DNA of 64,000 nt from Azospirillum canadense (GTDB lineage Bacteria > Pseudomonadota > Alphaproteobacteria > Azospirillales > Azospirillaceae), in NCBI RefSeq assembly GCF_025961225.1, contig NZ_JAOQNG010000001.1, positions 216,001 through 280,000 on the forward strand, written 5' to 3'. The translations under genes and the position numbers were made by a program. Shown piece after piece: positions 57,298-64,000 of the stretch. The notes under the pieces were generated by a model that worked only from the letters and a program-made list of their open reading frames with translations, searched no databases and was not told the origin of the DNA. Numbering within the stretch: the first letter of the stretch is position 1; each line of letters begins with the position of its first letter.

Positions 57298-57325
57298 TTG
57301 GCGAATGGTTCGTCAATTTCGCCAA
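57298..57325. promoter_or_regulatory. Putative PspF upstream activator site
   Basis: Perfect 8-bp inverted repeat TTGGCGAA (57298-57305) and TTCGCCAA (57318-57325), separated by 12 bases. It is 86 bases upstream of the sigma54 promoter at 57411 and 8 bases from the pspF start. Confidence 0.75.
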
Positions 57326-57409
57326 TGTATGGCAGGAAGCGCGAACTGCAAAGGCCGGCGTCGTGCGTCGGACCCCAGCAACCGCGGGGCTTCGCGGCCG
57401 CCATCGGGA

Positions 57410-57426
57410 TTGGCACGCGCTTTGCG
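57410..57426 (+). promoter_or_regulatory. Sigma54 (-24/-12) promoter of the psp operon
   Basis: TGGCACGCGCTTTGC at 57411-57425 fits TGGCACG-N4-TTGC with GG at 57412-57413 and GC at 57424-57425, exactly 10 bases apart. It is about 31 bases before the small psp gene at 57457 and faces away from pspF. Confidence 0.9.
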
Positions 57427-57456
57427 ATCCCATGGGCCAAGGTTATGGAGACCCTG

Positions 57457-57603
57457 ATGAGCCATTACAGCGACTATCACCGCCGCTACACCCAGGAGGC
57501 CCGCCCCCTGGTGGCGCGCGTCCGCACCTACCTCAGCACCCGCCCGACCGAGAGCTGGGTGTTCTTCGCCGCCGGCCTTCTGGTCGCGACGATCCTCGGC
57601 TGA
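57457..57603 (+). CDS. Small membrane protein, first gene of psp operon
   Basis: 48 residues: MSHYSDYHRRYTQEARPLVA, then RVRTYLSTRPTESWVFFAAGLLVATILG. One C-terminal membrane helix (SWVFFAAGLLVATILG). No family was recognised. It is the first gene after the sigma54 promoter and 19 bases before pspA, so it should be strongly induced with PspA. It may help recruit PspA to the membrane. Confidence 0.75.
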   Translation: MSHYSDYHRRYTQEARPLVARVRTYLSTRPTESWVFFAAGLLVATILG

Positions 57604-57622
57604 CAAACACAGAGAAAAAACC

Positions 57623-58294
57623 ATGAGCATCTTTTCGCGCCTGACGGACATCGTGCAGTCCAACCTGAACTCTCTGCTCGATCGCGCCGAGGATCCCGAG
57701 AAGCTGATCCGCCTGATCATCCAGGAGATGGAGGACACGCTCGTCGAGGTGCGGTCCTCCACGGTGAAGATCATCGCCGAGAAGAAGGAGGTTGAGCGCC
57801 GCGTCGCCAATCTGAACCGCGAGCGCGACGACTGGGACCGCAAGGCTGAGGTCGCGCTCAGCCACAACCGCGAGGATCTCGCCCGCGAGGCGCTGAAGGC
57901 CAAGTCCAAGGCCGCCGACGAGGCGGAGGTCCTGACGCAGCAGATGGTCCAGATCGAGGAGGCGCTGTCCAAGGCCAACGAGGACATCGGCCGTCTGCAG
58001 GCCAAGCTGACCGACGCCAAGAACCGTGAAAAGGCGCTGGTCGCCCGCACGCAGACCGCCGCGAACCGGGTCCGCGTCCGCTCCACCCTGCACGACGAGC
58101 GCATCAACGACGCCTTCTCCCGCTTCGAGCAGGTGGAAAAGAACCTCGACGAGCTGGAAGGCCGTGTCGAAGCCTACGACGTCGGCCGCACCAAGACGCT
58201 GAGCGAGGAGATCGCGGAGCTGGAAGCCGACAAGAAGGTGCAGGACGAGTTGGCCGCGCTGAAGGCGCGGGTCGCCGCCCGTCGGGAAGGCTGA
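57623..58294 (+). CDS. pspA: Phage shock protein A
   Basis: 223 residues, nearly all coiled coil. The N-terminal amphipathic helix (MSIFSRLTDIVQSNLNSLLDRAEDPEKLIRLIIQEMED) binds membranes; long helices follow to the end. It belongs to the PspA/IM30 (ESCRT-III-like) family. It stabilises the inner membrane under stress and represses PspF when stress is absent. ATG at 57623 is the family start. Confidence 0.96.
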   Translation: MSIFSRLTDIVQSNLNSLLDRAEDPEKLIRLIIQEMEDTLVEVRSSTVKIIAEKKEVERRVANLNRERDDWDRKAEVALSHNREDLAREALKAKSKAADEAEVLTQQMVQIEEALSKANEDIGRLQAKLTDAKNREKALVARTQTAANRVRVRSTLHDERINDAFSRFEQVEKNLDELEGRVEAYDVGRTKTLSEEIAELEADKKVQDELAALKARVAARREG

Positions 58295-58474
58295 TCATTT
58301 CAGCCGCACCGCAGGCCGGGATGGGCCGGCAGACGAGCCCGGCACGCCCCCGCGTCTCGCCCCGCCGGGTTCCGCCTGCGCCCCACCCGGCCTGCGGTTT
58401 TCTTCCCGAGGCTTTCGTTCGGAAGTTATCTTCCCGATCCTGGCTCAACCAGAACAAGAAAGGCTTGACCCTTG
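58295..58474. other. 180-base gap between pspA and pspB
   Basis: GC-rich spacer with CGCACCGCAGGCCGGG-like sequence and no coding potential noticed. A candidate hairpin GCCGG/CCGGC near 58313-58332 is weak. It is unusually long for genes of one operon. Confidence 0.35.
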
Positions 58475-58702
58475 ATGAGCGGTTTCGGCTTCGTGCTCGC
58501 GGTGCTGTTCATGACCGTGGTGGCACCGCTGTGGATCATCTTCCACTACATCACCAAGTGGCGCTCCCAGCGCGGGCTGTCCGCGCAGGACGAACGCCTT
58601 CTGGCCGAACTGTGGGAGATCGCCAACCGGCTGGAGGGCCGCATCCACGCGCTGGAACGGGTGCTCGATGCCGAGGCGCCCAACTGGCGCAACAAAATCT
58701 AA
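58475..58702 (+). CDS. pspB: Phage shock protein B
   Basis: 75 residues. One N-terminal membrane helix (FGFVLAVLFMTVVAPLWIIFHYI) followed by KWRSQRGLSAQDERLLAELWEIANRLEGRIHALERVLD, a short coiled coil, exactly the PspB layout. It passes membrane-stress signals to PspA with PspC. ATG at 58475; a TTG one codon earlier is not needed. pspC starts 19 bases after the stop. Confidence 0.93.
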   Translation: MSGFGFVLAVLFMTVVAPLWIIFHYITKWRSQRGLSAQDERLLAELWEIANRLEGRIHALERVLDAEAPNWRNKI

Positions 58703-58721
58703 CCTGACAGGAGAGGTTCCC

Positions 58722-59153
58722 ATGGACCGCTCTACGCGGCATTCCGCGTCGTCCCAGCCGTCGTCACCGTATGACTCGCCGAACCCGCACAAGCTCTACC
58801 GCGATCCGCAGAACGGCGTGATCGGCGGCGTGTGCGCCGGTGTCGCGGATTATTTCGGGATTCAACCGATCCTGGTGCGGCTAGCCTTCGCGCTGGGGCT
58901 GTTCTTCTTCGCGCCGCCGCTGATCCTGGGCTATGTGATCGCCGTCCTGGCGCTGCCCGTCAAGCCGCCGCGGCTGTACAGCAACCCGGACGAGGAAGCC
59001 TTCTGGCGGGGCGTGTCCATCAAGCCAGACCGCACCCTGGCCGGCTTGACGCAACGCTTTCGCGACTTTGATAAGCGCGTGGGAAGCTTGGAAGCCTACG
59101 TCGCCTCCAAGGAGTTCGAACTCAACCGCGCGATCCGCGACCTGGATCGCTGA
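58722..59153 (+). CDS. pspC: Phage shock protein C
   Basis: 143 residues. The PspC domain is about 22-85: HKLYRDPQNGVIGGVCAGVADYFGIQPILVRLAFALGLFFFAPPLILGYVIAVLALP, with two membrane helices. The C-terminal part (FRDFDKRVGSLEAYVASKEFELNRAIRDLDR) is a coiled coil for PspB/PspA contact. ATG at 58722 follows GGAGAGG. It ends the psp operon. Confidence 0.93.
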   Translation: MDRSTRHSASSQPSSPYDSPNPHKLYRDPQNGVIGGVCAGVADYFGIQPILVRLAFALGLFFFAPPLILGYVIAVLALPVKPPRLYSNPDEEAFWRGVSIKPDRTLAGLTQRFRDFDKRVGSLEAYVASKEFELNRAIRDLDR

Positions 59154-59234
59154 CCGCGGGCATGAAACCGTCCCCTGGCCGCCATCACTCGGCCTCCATT
59201 GCCGGCCGGTGACCGCCGTGGGCCGGCGCTGAAA

Positions 59235-59357
59235 TCAGCGCTGGCGGCGGCGGTCCCGACTGCGAACGCGCACCGGCTTCATAGCCGGGCGGGCTGCGGC
59301 AAGACCGGCGAGGGCCGCGGCCATCGCACCAACGAGCACAACCAGATCGAGATCCAT
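59235..59357 (-). CDS. Tiny membrane protein on the strand opposite psp
   Basis: 40 residues: MDLDLVVLVGAMAAALAGLA, then AARPAMKPVRVRSRDRRRQR. One membrane helix plus a strongly basic tail. A good RBS (GGAGGA, 6 bases before ATG at 59357) supports translation. It lies 81 bases past pspC on the opposite strand. Not a recognised PspD. Short length leaves some doubt. Confidence 0.5.
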   Translation of the reverse strand: MDLDLVVLVGAMAAALAGLAAARPAMKPVRVRSRDRRRQR

Positions 59358-59496
59358 CACGGCTCCTCCGCTTGTCTTGCTCAGAATGACGCAAGTAAGA
59401 TGCACATGGTAGCGAAAAGAGGTGATGGCAACCGTCCGGCCGGCCGATAACGACCGGCGGAGTAACTCCACCCGGCGCGGCCAACCCTTCCGCCGG

Positions 59497-60009
59497 TCAG
59501 TCGAGGTGCGGCCCGATCGCCCGGATGGTGAAGCCCTTGTGGTCGGGATAGCGCGCGTTCGTCTTCTCCCGCGCCTTCTTTTCGTCCAGTCCCCAGACCA
59601 GGAAGCGCCGGCCGCGCTTCCAACGTTCCCGCGCGTCCGGGTCGAGGTCGACGTTGACGCGGCCTGCATAGTCCGGGTTTGCCACCGTCACCATCCAGCC
59701 GAGGTCGGCCGGCGTGTGGCGGTCGTCCATGACATAGACCCGGCGATCCGTCGCGTTGCTCGCCTTCAGGCGCTGCTCCAGGTCCTCGCAGGCGAGTTCG
59801 ATCGACGCCTCGCGGCGTCGTGCGTCGCGCAGGTCCCGCGCCTGCTGGAGCGTGCCCCGGGCGGTGCGGCGCAGCCGTTCCACCTGCGCCTGCTTTCGGG
59901 CCACGGCGTTGACGATGCGGTCCTCGGCCGTCTTCAGGCGTCGCATGGCCAGGGCCAGGGCGAAGGCCAGGGACGCCACGCCAACCAGGACCGCGAAAAG
60001 GTAGGGCAT
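59497..60009 (-). CDS. Membrane-anchored coiled-coil protein, second of a pair
   Basis: 170 residues. N-terminal helix (YLFAVLVGVASLAFALALAM, 3-22) then a coiled coil (KTAEDRIVNAVARKQAQVERLRRTARGTLQQARDLRDARRREAS, about 26-70), then a C-terminal globular part (RRVYVMDDRHTPADLGWMVTVANPDY, DARERWKRGRRFLVWGLDEKKAREK). No family recognised. It starts 11 bases after the stop of the partner gene at 60021 with the same layout, so the two are likely made together. Confidence 0.75.
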   Translation of the reverse strand: MPYLFAVLVGVASLAFALALAMRRLKTAEDRIVNAVARKQAQVERLRRTARGTLQQARDLRDARRREASIELACEDLEQRLKASNATDRRVYVMDDRHTPADLGWMVTVANPDYAGRVNVDLDPDARERWKRGRRFLVWGLDEKKAREKTNARYPDHKGFTIRAIGPHLD

Positions 60010-60020
60010 GTCGGGTGTCC

Positions 60021-60599
60021 TCAGCTTGCCTTCGCGACAGGGGCGTCGTCGTCCGTCCGCTTCCCCGTCCGCGCGTCCTGCAGCCGTAGGACGACATAGC
60101 CGAACGCGGGAGGGTAGCGCCGCTCGATCTCCGACCGCGCGACCGGCATGGTGCGCGCCCAAACCTCCATCGTCTGGGGCAGCGCCCAGGAGGAGTCGAT
60201 GAAGGCGTGCTGCTTCTGCTGGGTGGTGGATCCCACATACTTGTTCACCACCTGGGCGATGTAGCAGGGCGTGCCCGCCAGCTCCTCGCCGATGAGACGG
60301 ACGAGCTGGTTGCCGGACTGCTGCGCGTCCCTCAGCTGCCGTTCCAACGCTTGCCGGCGGCGCAGCAGGTCGCGGGTTTCCTCGTCGACCTTGCGCAATT
60401 CCGCGGCGCGCTGCTCCTTGCGGGCCTCCAGCCGGCTCTCCAGCTTGGCGCGCCGGGCGATCACCTCGCGCACGCCGCCGGTGCCGTGCCGCCGCTCGAT
60501 GGCGCGCTCGCCGAGCACGATCGCCGCCTTGCCGATGCCGAACGCGATGCCGGACAGCGCAAACGCGGTGAAAAGGGCCTGGGCATACTCGTTCCACAT
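60021..60599 (-). CDS. Membrane-anchored coiled-coil protein, first of a pair
   Basis: 192 residues. N-terminal hydrophobic segment (ALFTAFALSGIAFGIGKAAIVL, 8-29), then a long coiled coil (EVIARRAKLESRLEARKEQRAAELRKVDEETRDLLRRRQALERQLRDAQ, about 45-93), then a globular end with YIAQVVNKYVGSTTQQKQHAFIDSSWALPQTMEVWARTM. No recognised family. Same architecture as the next gene (59497-60009); both face away from psp. They may form a membrane-tethered complex. Confidence 0.75.
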   Translation of the reverse strand: MWNEYAQALFTAFALSGIAFGIGKAAIVLGERAIERRHGTGGVREVIARRAKLESRLEARKEQRAAELRKVDEETRDLLRRRQALERQLRDAQQSGNQLVRLIGEELAGTPCYIAQVVNKYVGSTTQQKQHAFIDSSWALPQTMEVWARTMPVARSEIERRYPPAFGYVVLRLQDARTGKRTDDDAPVAKAS

Positions 60600-60789
60600 G
60601 GGCCTGGACCTGATCCGTGCGCCTGGGGCCTACGCCATTCGGGTGTGGGATGCGCTACAGGTAAACCAGGGTGTTGGACCATTCAACGCCCATGTGCACC
60701 ACCGCAGCGCTTCGCAAGCTTCGTAGTCGACCGCGAAACAATGCTGTCGGAATGCGGGAATCCATGAAACCGGCAGCACAGTTCCGGTG

Positions 60790-62373
60790 TTACGGCGTTG
60801 CCGCGCACACCCGATTTCGGCCGGCCTGCTTGGCGTCATAGAGTGCGGTGTCGGCGCGCCGCAGGGTCTGCTCGATGGACGGTTCGGCCCCGTCCCACTC
60901 CGCCACGCCCAGGCTCCCGGTGATCGGGACGGCCCGGCCCTCCACCGCGACCGGCGCGCCGGCGATGGCTGCGCGAACGCGCTCGGCGACGACGTGGGCG
61001 CCGGCGAGGTCGGTTTCCGGCAGCAGGATGGCGAACTCCTCGCCGCCGAACCGCGCGATCTGGTCGGAGGTGCGCAGCGCCTCCCGCGCGCGGCTCACGG
61101 CGACCCGCAGAACCTCGTCACCGGCGGCGTGGCCATAACCGTCGTTCACCGCCTTGAAATGGTCGAGGTCGAGCAGGAACACGCTGAGCCTGCGCCCATG
61201 GCGCCGCGCCCGGCCCAGCTCCGCCCCGGCGAGTTCCAGGAAATGCCGGCGGTTCCACACGGCGGTCAGCGGGTCGACGGTGGCCAGCCGTTCCAGCTTG
61301 GCGTTGGCATCCTCCAGGGCGCGGGTGCGCTCGGCCACGCGCGCCTCCAGCGTCTCGTTCGCTTCCCGCAGCCGTTCGTACAGGCTGACGTTGGCGAAGC
61401 TGATGGCGATCTTGGAGGCGAACACCTCGACCAAGCCACGGTCCACCTCGTCCAGCGGACGGTCGGTGTGGATCCAGGCGGCGACCTCGTTTCCGTCCGG
61501 CACGCGGATGAACAAGGTCGTCTCGTTCTGGCCGTAATGGCTCTGGCGGCTGCGGAAGGCGGTGGCGATCCGATCCGCAAGGTCCACGGGGATCCCGGCG
61601 CCGGCTTGTCCCGCCGCCTCGGCGTAGGAACCGACACCGGCCAGCACATAGATCGATCCATCCGGCAGGGCGCCGCTGCTCCAGGCGGCGTCGCCCGGCG
61701 TTTCGCCGCCTGTTCTGTCGTCATGAAGCGTTCCGCGCTGGGCGCAGAGGATGGCGTCGGGCTTCACGCGCAGGAAGGCCGAAAGCTGAGTCAGCACGCC
61801 GGCCGCGAACTGCCGCATGGAGCGCATTTCGAACAGCCGGTCGGTCGACTGGATGATCTGCTGCAACCCGCGGCGGTTGGTTTCCAGAGCGACGATGTCC
61901 GAATAGGCGCGCAACGCCGCGATCACCGACGTGAACAGCTTCTTGGCGGTCAGTTCGGTCTTCGACTTGTAATCGTTGATGTCGTAGGCGAGGACGACGT
62001 CCTCCTCCGGCGCCTGGCCGGGCTGGCCGGTGCGCAGGATGATGCGGATCGCCAGATTGCCGAGATCCTCGCGGATGAAGCGGACCAGCTTCAGGCCGGC
62101 GTCGTCCGTCTCCATCACCACGTCCAGCAGGATGATGGCGATGTTGTCCTCGGCCCGAAGCACCGCGGCCGCCTCCGCCGCCGACATGGCGCCCAGCAGC
62201 TCCAGCCGCCGGCCCTTGTAGCGCAGGTCGCCCAGCGCCAGCCGCGTGACGGCGTGCACCTCGACATCGTCGTCGACGACCAGGATGCGCCACGGCTCCG
62301 CCTCGGAGGCGGTCGGCTCCGGAGATGCATCCGGCAGCAGGTCGTCGTCGATGAACAGAAAGTCGGAGCCCAT
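60790..62373 (-). CDS. REC-DUF3369-GGDEF diguanylate cyclase
   Basis: About 527 residues from the ATG at 62373 (MGSDFLFIDDDLLPD); a GTG at 62496 could add 41. Receiver domain about 30-150 with ILVVDDDVEVHAVT and the phospho-acceptor Asp in IIILLDVVMETDDAG. A DUF3369 sensor domain (about 170-335) follows, then a coiled coil and GGDEF domain with VDPLTAVWNRRHF and the competent active site GGEEFAILLPE. It makes c-di-GMP in response to an unknown kinase. Divergent from the DUF411 gene. Confidence 0.88.
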   Translation of the reverse strand: MGSDFLFIDDDLLPDASPEPTASEAEPWRILVVDDDVEVHAVTRLALGDLRYKGRRLELLGAMSAAEAAAVLRAEDNIAIILLDVVMETDDAGLKLVRFIREDLGNLAIRIILRTGQPGQAPEEDVVLAYDINDYKSKTELTAKKLFTSVIAALRAYSDIVALETNRRGLQQIIQSTDRLFEMRSMRQFAAGVLTQLSAFLRVKPDAILCAQRGTLHDDRTGGETPGDAAWSSGALPDGSIYVLAGVGSYAEAAGQAGAGIPVDLADRIATAFRSRQSHYGQNETTLFIRVPDGNEVAAWIHTDRPLDEVDRGLVEVFASKIAISFANVSLYERLREANETLEARVAERTRALEDANAKLERLATVDPLTAVWNRRHFLELAGAELGRARRHGRRLSVFLLDLDHFKAVNDGYGHAAGDEVLRVAVSRAREALRTSDQIARFGGEEFAILLPETDLAGAHVVAERVRAAIAGAPVAVEGRAVPITGSLGVAEWDGAEPSIEQTLRRADTALYDAKQAGRNRVCAATP

Positions 62374-62598
62374 GCGCGCGTCTTGTCCGGCTTGGCCGGT
62401 CGGGATCAACACGTGATCGCGCCTGCCCTCGATCCATGCATGGATCTGTGGTTCATCCCTCAAGCATTTAGCCGTAACCGATGCAACATGACGCACGCAA
62501 CGGGTTCGTTATCCTGATGGGGCGAATTCGGTCCTTCCTGGACCGCTTTCCGGACCGGTAGGCGCCGCTTGAACGATTCGGCCACTTGAACGATTTGA

Positions 62599-62612
62599 TT
62601 GAGCGTGATCAA
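62599..62612 (+). promoter_or_regulatory. FNR/FixK box upstream of DUF411 gene
   Basis: TTGAGCGTGATCAA fits TTGA-N6-TCAA with one perfect half (ATCAA) and TTGAG on the other. It lies 86 bases before the DUF411 ATG. It is the third such site in the window and matches the ccoN site at nine of ten defined positions. Confidence 0.75.
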
Positions 62613-62652
62613 CGCATCCGGGATTGACGGGCATCAAGATGGGCGTCTCGCG

Positions 62653-62688
62653 CCGGAACGACCTTCTGGGCCGGAATGACCTTCTGGG
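62653..62688. repeat. 18-bp tandem duplication in DUF411 5' region
   Basis: CCGGAACGACCTTCTGGG (62653-62670) is followed directly by the same 18 bases with one change (C to T at the eighth). It lies between the FNR box and the DUF411 start codon, about ten bases before the ATG. Confidence 0.9.
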
Positions 62689-62697
62689 ATTGTGACC

Positions 62698-63171
62698 ATG
62701 GAACTGAATCGTCGCACGTTCGTAAAAGCCCTGACGGCCAGCCTGTCGGTCGGCGCCCTGGCGGTCGCCGCGCGCGGAGCGGTCGGCGCGGCGTCCGCCA
62801 AGGCCGCCGAGGTGAGCGTGTGGAAATCGGCGTCCTGCGGCTGCTGCGAAGGCTGGGTCCGCCACATGCGCGACGCCGGCTACATGGTCACGGTGCATGA
62901 ACTGGACGAAGTCGATCCGGTGAAGGACCGGCTTGGTGTGCCCGCCTCGCTCCGCTCCTGCCACACCGCGGTCGTGGACGGCTACATCCTTGAAGGCCAC
63001 GTCCCGGCCGACAGCGTCGCGCGCCTGCTGCAAGAGCGGCCGTCGGCCAAGGGCCTCGCCGTGCCGGGAATGCCCCAGGGGGCGCCGGGCATGGAGACGG
63101 GCGTCAAGGAGCCCTACGCGGTGGTCCTGTTCGGCGCGCCCACCGGCAGCTCAGTCTACGAACAGCGCTGA
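62698..63171 (+). CDS. Tat-exported DUF411 metal-binding protein
   Basis: 157 residues. NRRTFVKALTASL at residues 4-16 is a good twin-arginine signal, cleaved near ASAKA. The DUF411 core has VWKSASCGCCEGWVRHMRDAGY with the CGCC metal motif, LRSCHTAVVDGYILEGHVPADSV with Cys-His, and LAVPGMPQGAPGME. DUF411 proteins are linked to copper (CopG-like) or other soft-metal handling in the periplasm. The FNR box at 62599 suggests low-oxygen expression, fitting copper supply to the cbb3 oxidase. ATG at 62698. Confidence 0.88.
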   Translation: MELNRRTFVKALTASLSVGALAVAARGAVGAASAKAAEVSVWKSASCGCCEGWVRHMRDAGYMVTVHELDEVDPVKDRLGVPASLRSCHTAVVDGYILEGHVPADSVARLLQERPSAKGLAVPGMPQGAPGMETGVKEPYAVVLFGAPTGSSVYEQR

Positions 63172-63302
63172 AGGGAACGGCCGAGTCAGAACGGCCGAGT
63201 CCGCGTCTTGCAAACGCGCCCCCTCCCATCATAATCGGCCCACCATAATTGGATGGGCCCCGACCGACGGACAAGGGCGGGATGCTTGGGGGGAGGGACT
63301 TG

Positions 63303-64000
63303 GTGGTCGAGCTGCTCAACACGCGCGAGGTCGCGGATTACCTGCGCCTGAAGCAGCGCAAGATTTACGATCTGGTGCAGCGGGGCGACATCCCCTGCAC
63401 CCGCGTCGGCGGCAAATGGCTGTTCCCCAGGGATCAGATCGACCGCTGGCTGTCCGCTCGGGAAAGCGTCCATCGCGACGCCGCCGCCCCCCTGCGGACC
63501 GCCGCTCCCCCCGTGATCGCCGGCAGCCACGACCCGCTGCTGGAATGGTGTGTGGATGAGTCCCGCTGTGGCTTGGCGCTGATGGGCGGTGGCAGCCTCA
63601 CCGGGGTGGAACGGCTGGCCGAAGGCGCGGCGGTCGCCTGCGGCCTGCACGTCCGCGACGCGGTGTCCGGCGTCTACAACATCCCTTTGGTCGAACGGCG
63701 GCTCGGCGACCGCGACGTCGTCGTGCTGGAATGGGCGCGGCGGGAGCAGGGGCTGGTGGTCGCCGCCGGGAACCCGATGGGCATCCAAGGCATCGCCGAT
63801 CTCGCCCGGTCGGGCGCGCGCCTCGTACGGCGTCCGCCGGAAACCGGCGCGCAGACGCTCTTCGACCAGCTCGTCGCGGAGGCCGGGCTGCGCTGGCCCG
63901 ACCTCGCCGCGTTGGAGCGGCCGGTGCGGGTGGAAACCGACGTCGGGCTTGCGGTGCTCAACGGCCAAGCTGACGCGGGGCTCGCCATCCGCTCCGTGGC
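63303..64000 (+). CDS. HTH plus periplasmic-binding-like domain regulator (3' end cut by window)
   Basis: At least 232 residues, open to the right edge. The N-terminal excisionase-type winged HTH (LLNTREVADYLRLKQRKIYDLVQRGDIPCTRVGGKWLFPRDQIDRWL, about 3-50) is followed after a linker by a PBP-like substrate domain (PVIAGSHDPLLEWCVDES, LMGGGSLTGVERLAEG, FDQLVAEAGL, VGLAVLNGQADAGLAIRS). Such PF12728/PF12727 proteins are thought to regulate molybdate, tungstate or sulfur-oxyanion genes. Start is the GTG at 63303 after GGGGGGAGG; an ATG at 63282 is also in frame. Confidence 0.8.
   Translation, partial: MVELLNTREVADYLRLKQRKIYDLVQRGDIPCTRVGGKWLFPRDQIDRWLSARESVHRDAAAPLRTAAPPVIAGSHDPLLEWCVDESRCGLALMGGGSLTGVERLAEGAAVACGLHVRDAVSGVYNIPLVERRLGDRDVVVLEWARREQGLVVAAGNPMGIQGIADLARSGARLVRRPPETGAQTLFDQLVAEAGLRWPDLAALERPVRVETDVGLAVLNGQADAGLAIRSV

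Overview
The window is high-GC (close to 70 percent by eye) DNA from an alphaproteobacterium, most likely Azospirillum or a close Rhodospirillales relative. The evidence is the order phoR-pstSCAB-phoU-phoB, an Fnr/FixK-regulated fixNOQP-fixGHIS cluster followed by an fnrN-type gene, a usg gene, an AmpR-linked class A beta-lactamase, and strong third-position G/C bias that leaves long open frames antisense to nearly every gene. It is ordinary chromosome: no rRNA, tRNA, CRISPR array, prophage or insertion sequence was recognised. dnaA is cut by the left edge and an HTH/periplasmic-binding-like regulator is cut by the right edge.

Layout. 1-2.5 kb: dnaA and a REC-GGDEF diguanylate cyclase. 2.6-9.9 kb: a polyamine-type ABC transporter (binding protein, ATPase, two permeases) whose two halves are separated by three reverse-strand copper genes (DUF2946, YcnI/DUF1775, CopC-CopD fusion). 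9.9-13.9 kb: a small acidic protein, a hot-dog thioesterase, two rRNA methyltransferases and a GNAT-like gene. 14-23.4 kb: the cbb3 oxidase ccoNOQP, its assembly genes ccoGHIS and an Fnr-type oxygen sensor, with FNR/FixK boxes ahead of ccoN and ccoG. 23.6-25.9 kb: maeB malic enzyme. 26-33.9 kb: the phosphate regulon with a three-repeat Pho box before pstS. 33.9-43.2 kb: glnD, a hybrid histidine kinase, two poorly characterised genes and mutS. 43-49.6 kb: acetyltransferase, lysozyme, usg, groESL with a CIRCE-like operator, catalase and an ABM-domain protein. 49.6-55.8 kb: ampR-bla, a flavoprotein and PBP1A. 56-59.4 kb: a PHA-granule protein and the sigma54-dependent psp locus (pspF, a small protein, pspABC) with a tiny antisense-strand membrane gene. 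59.5-64 kb: two paired membrane/coiled-coil proteins of unknown function, a REC-DUF3369-GGDEF protein, a Tat-exported DUF411 metal protein behind an FNR-type box, and the truncated regulator.

How the genes fit together. Low oxygen: Fnr protein, cbb3 oxidase and its copper ATPase FixI, and probably the DUF411 protein. Copper supply and handling: CopCD/YcnI/DUF2946, FixI and DUF411. Phosphate: PhoR-PhoB and Pst. Envelope stress: PspF/PspABC, PBP1A and AmpR/beta-lactamase. Nitrogen: GlnD.

The less explained parts are the short palindromic repeat families that sit between genes (CACCACAGAGACAC type, ACACGGATTTCACGG type, and CCCTCTCCC/GGGAGAGGG type) and in two cases form the 3' end of a gene; a three-times-repeated 10-bp GTTTCA motif ahead of two unrelated genes; and the paired coiled-coil proteins next to psp.
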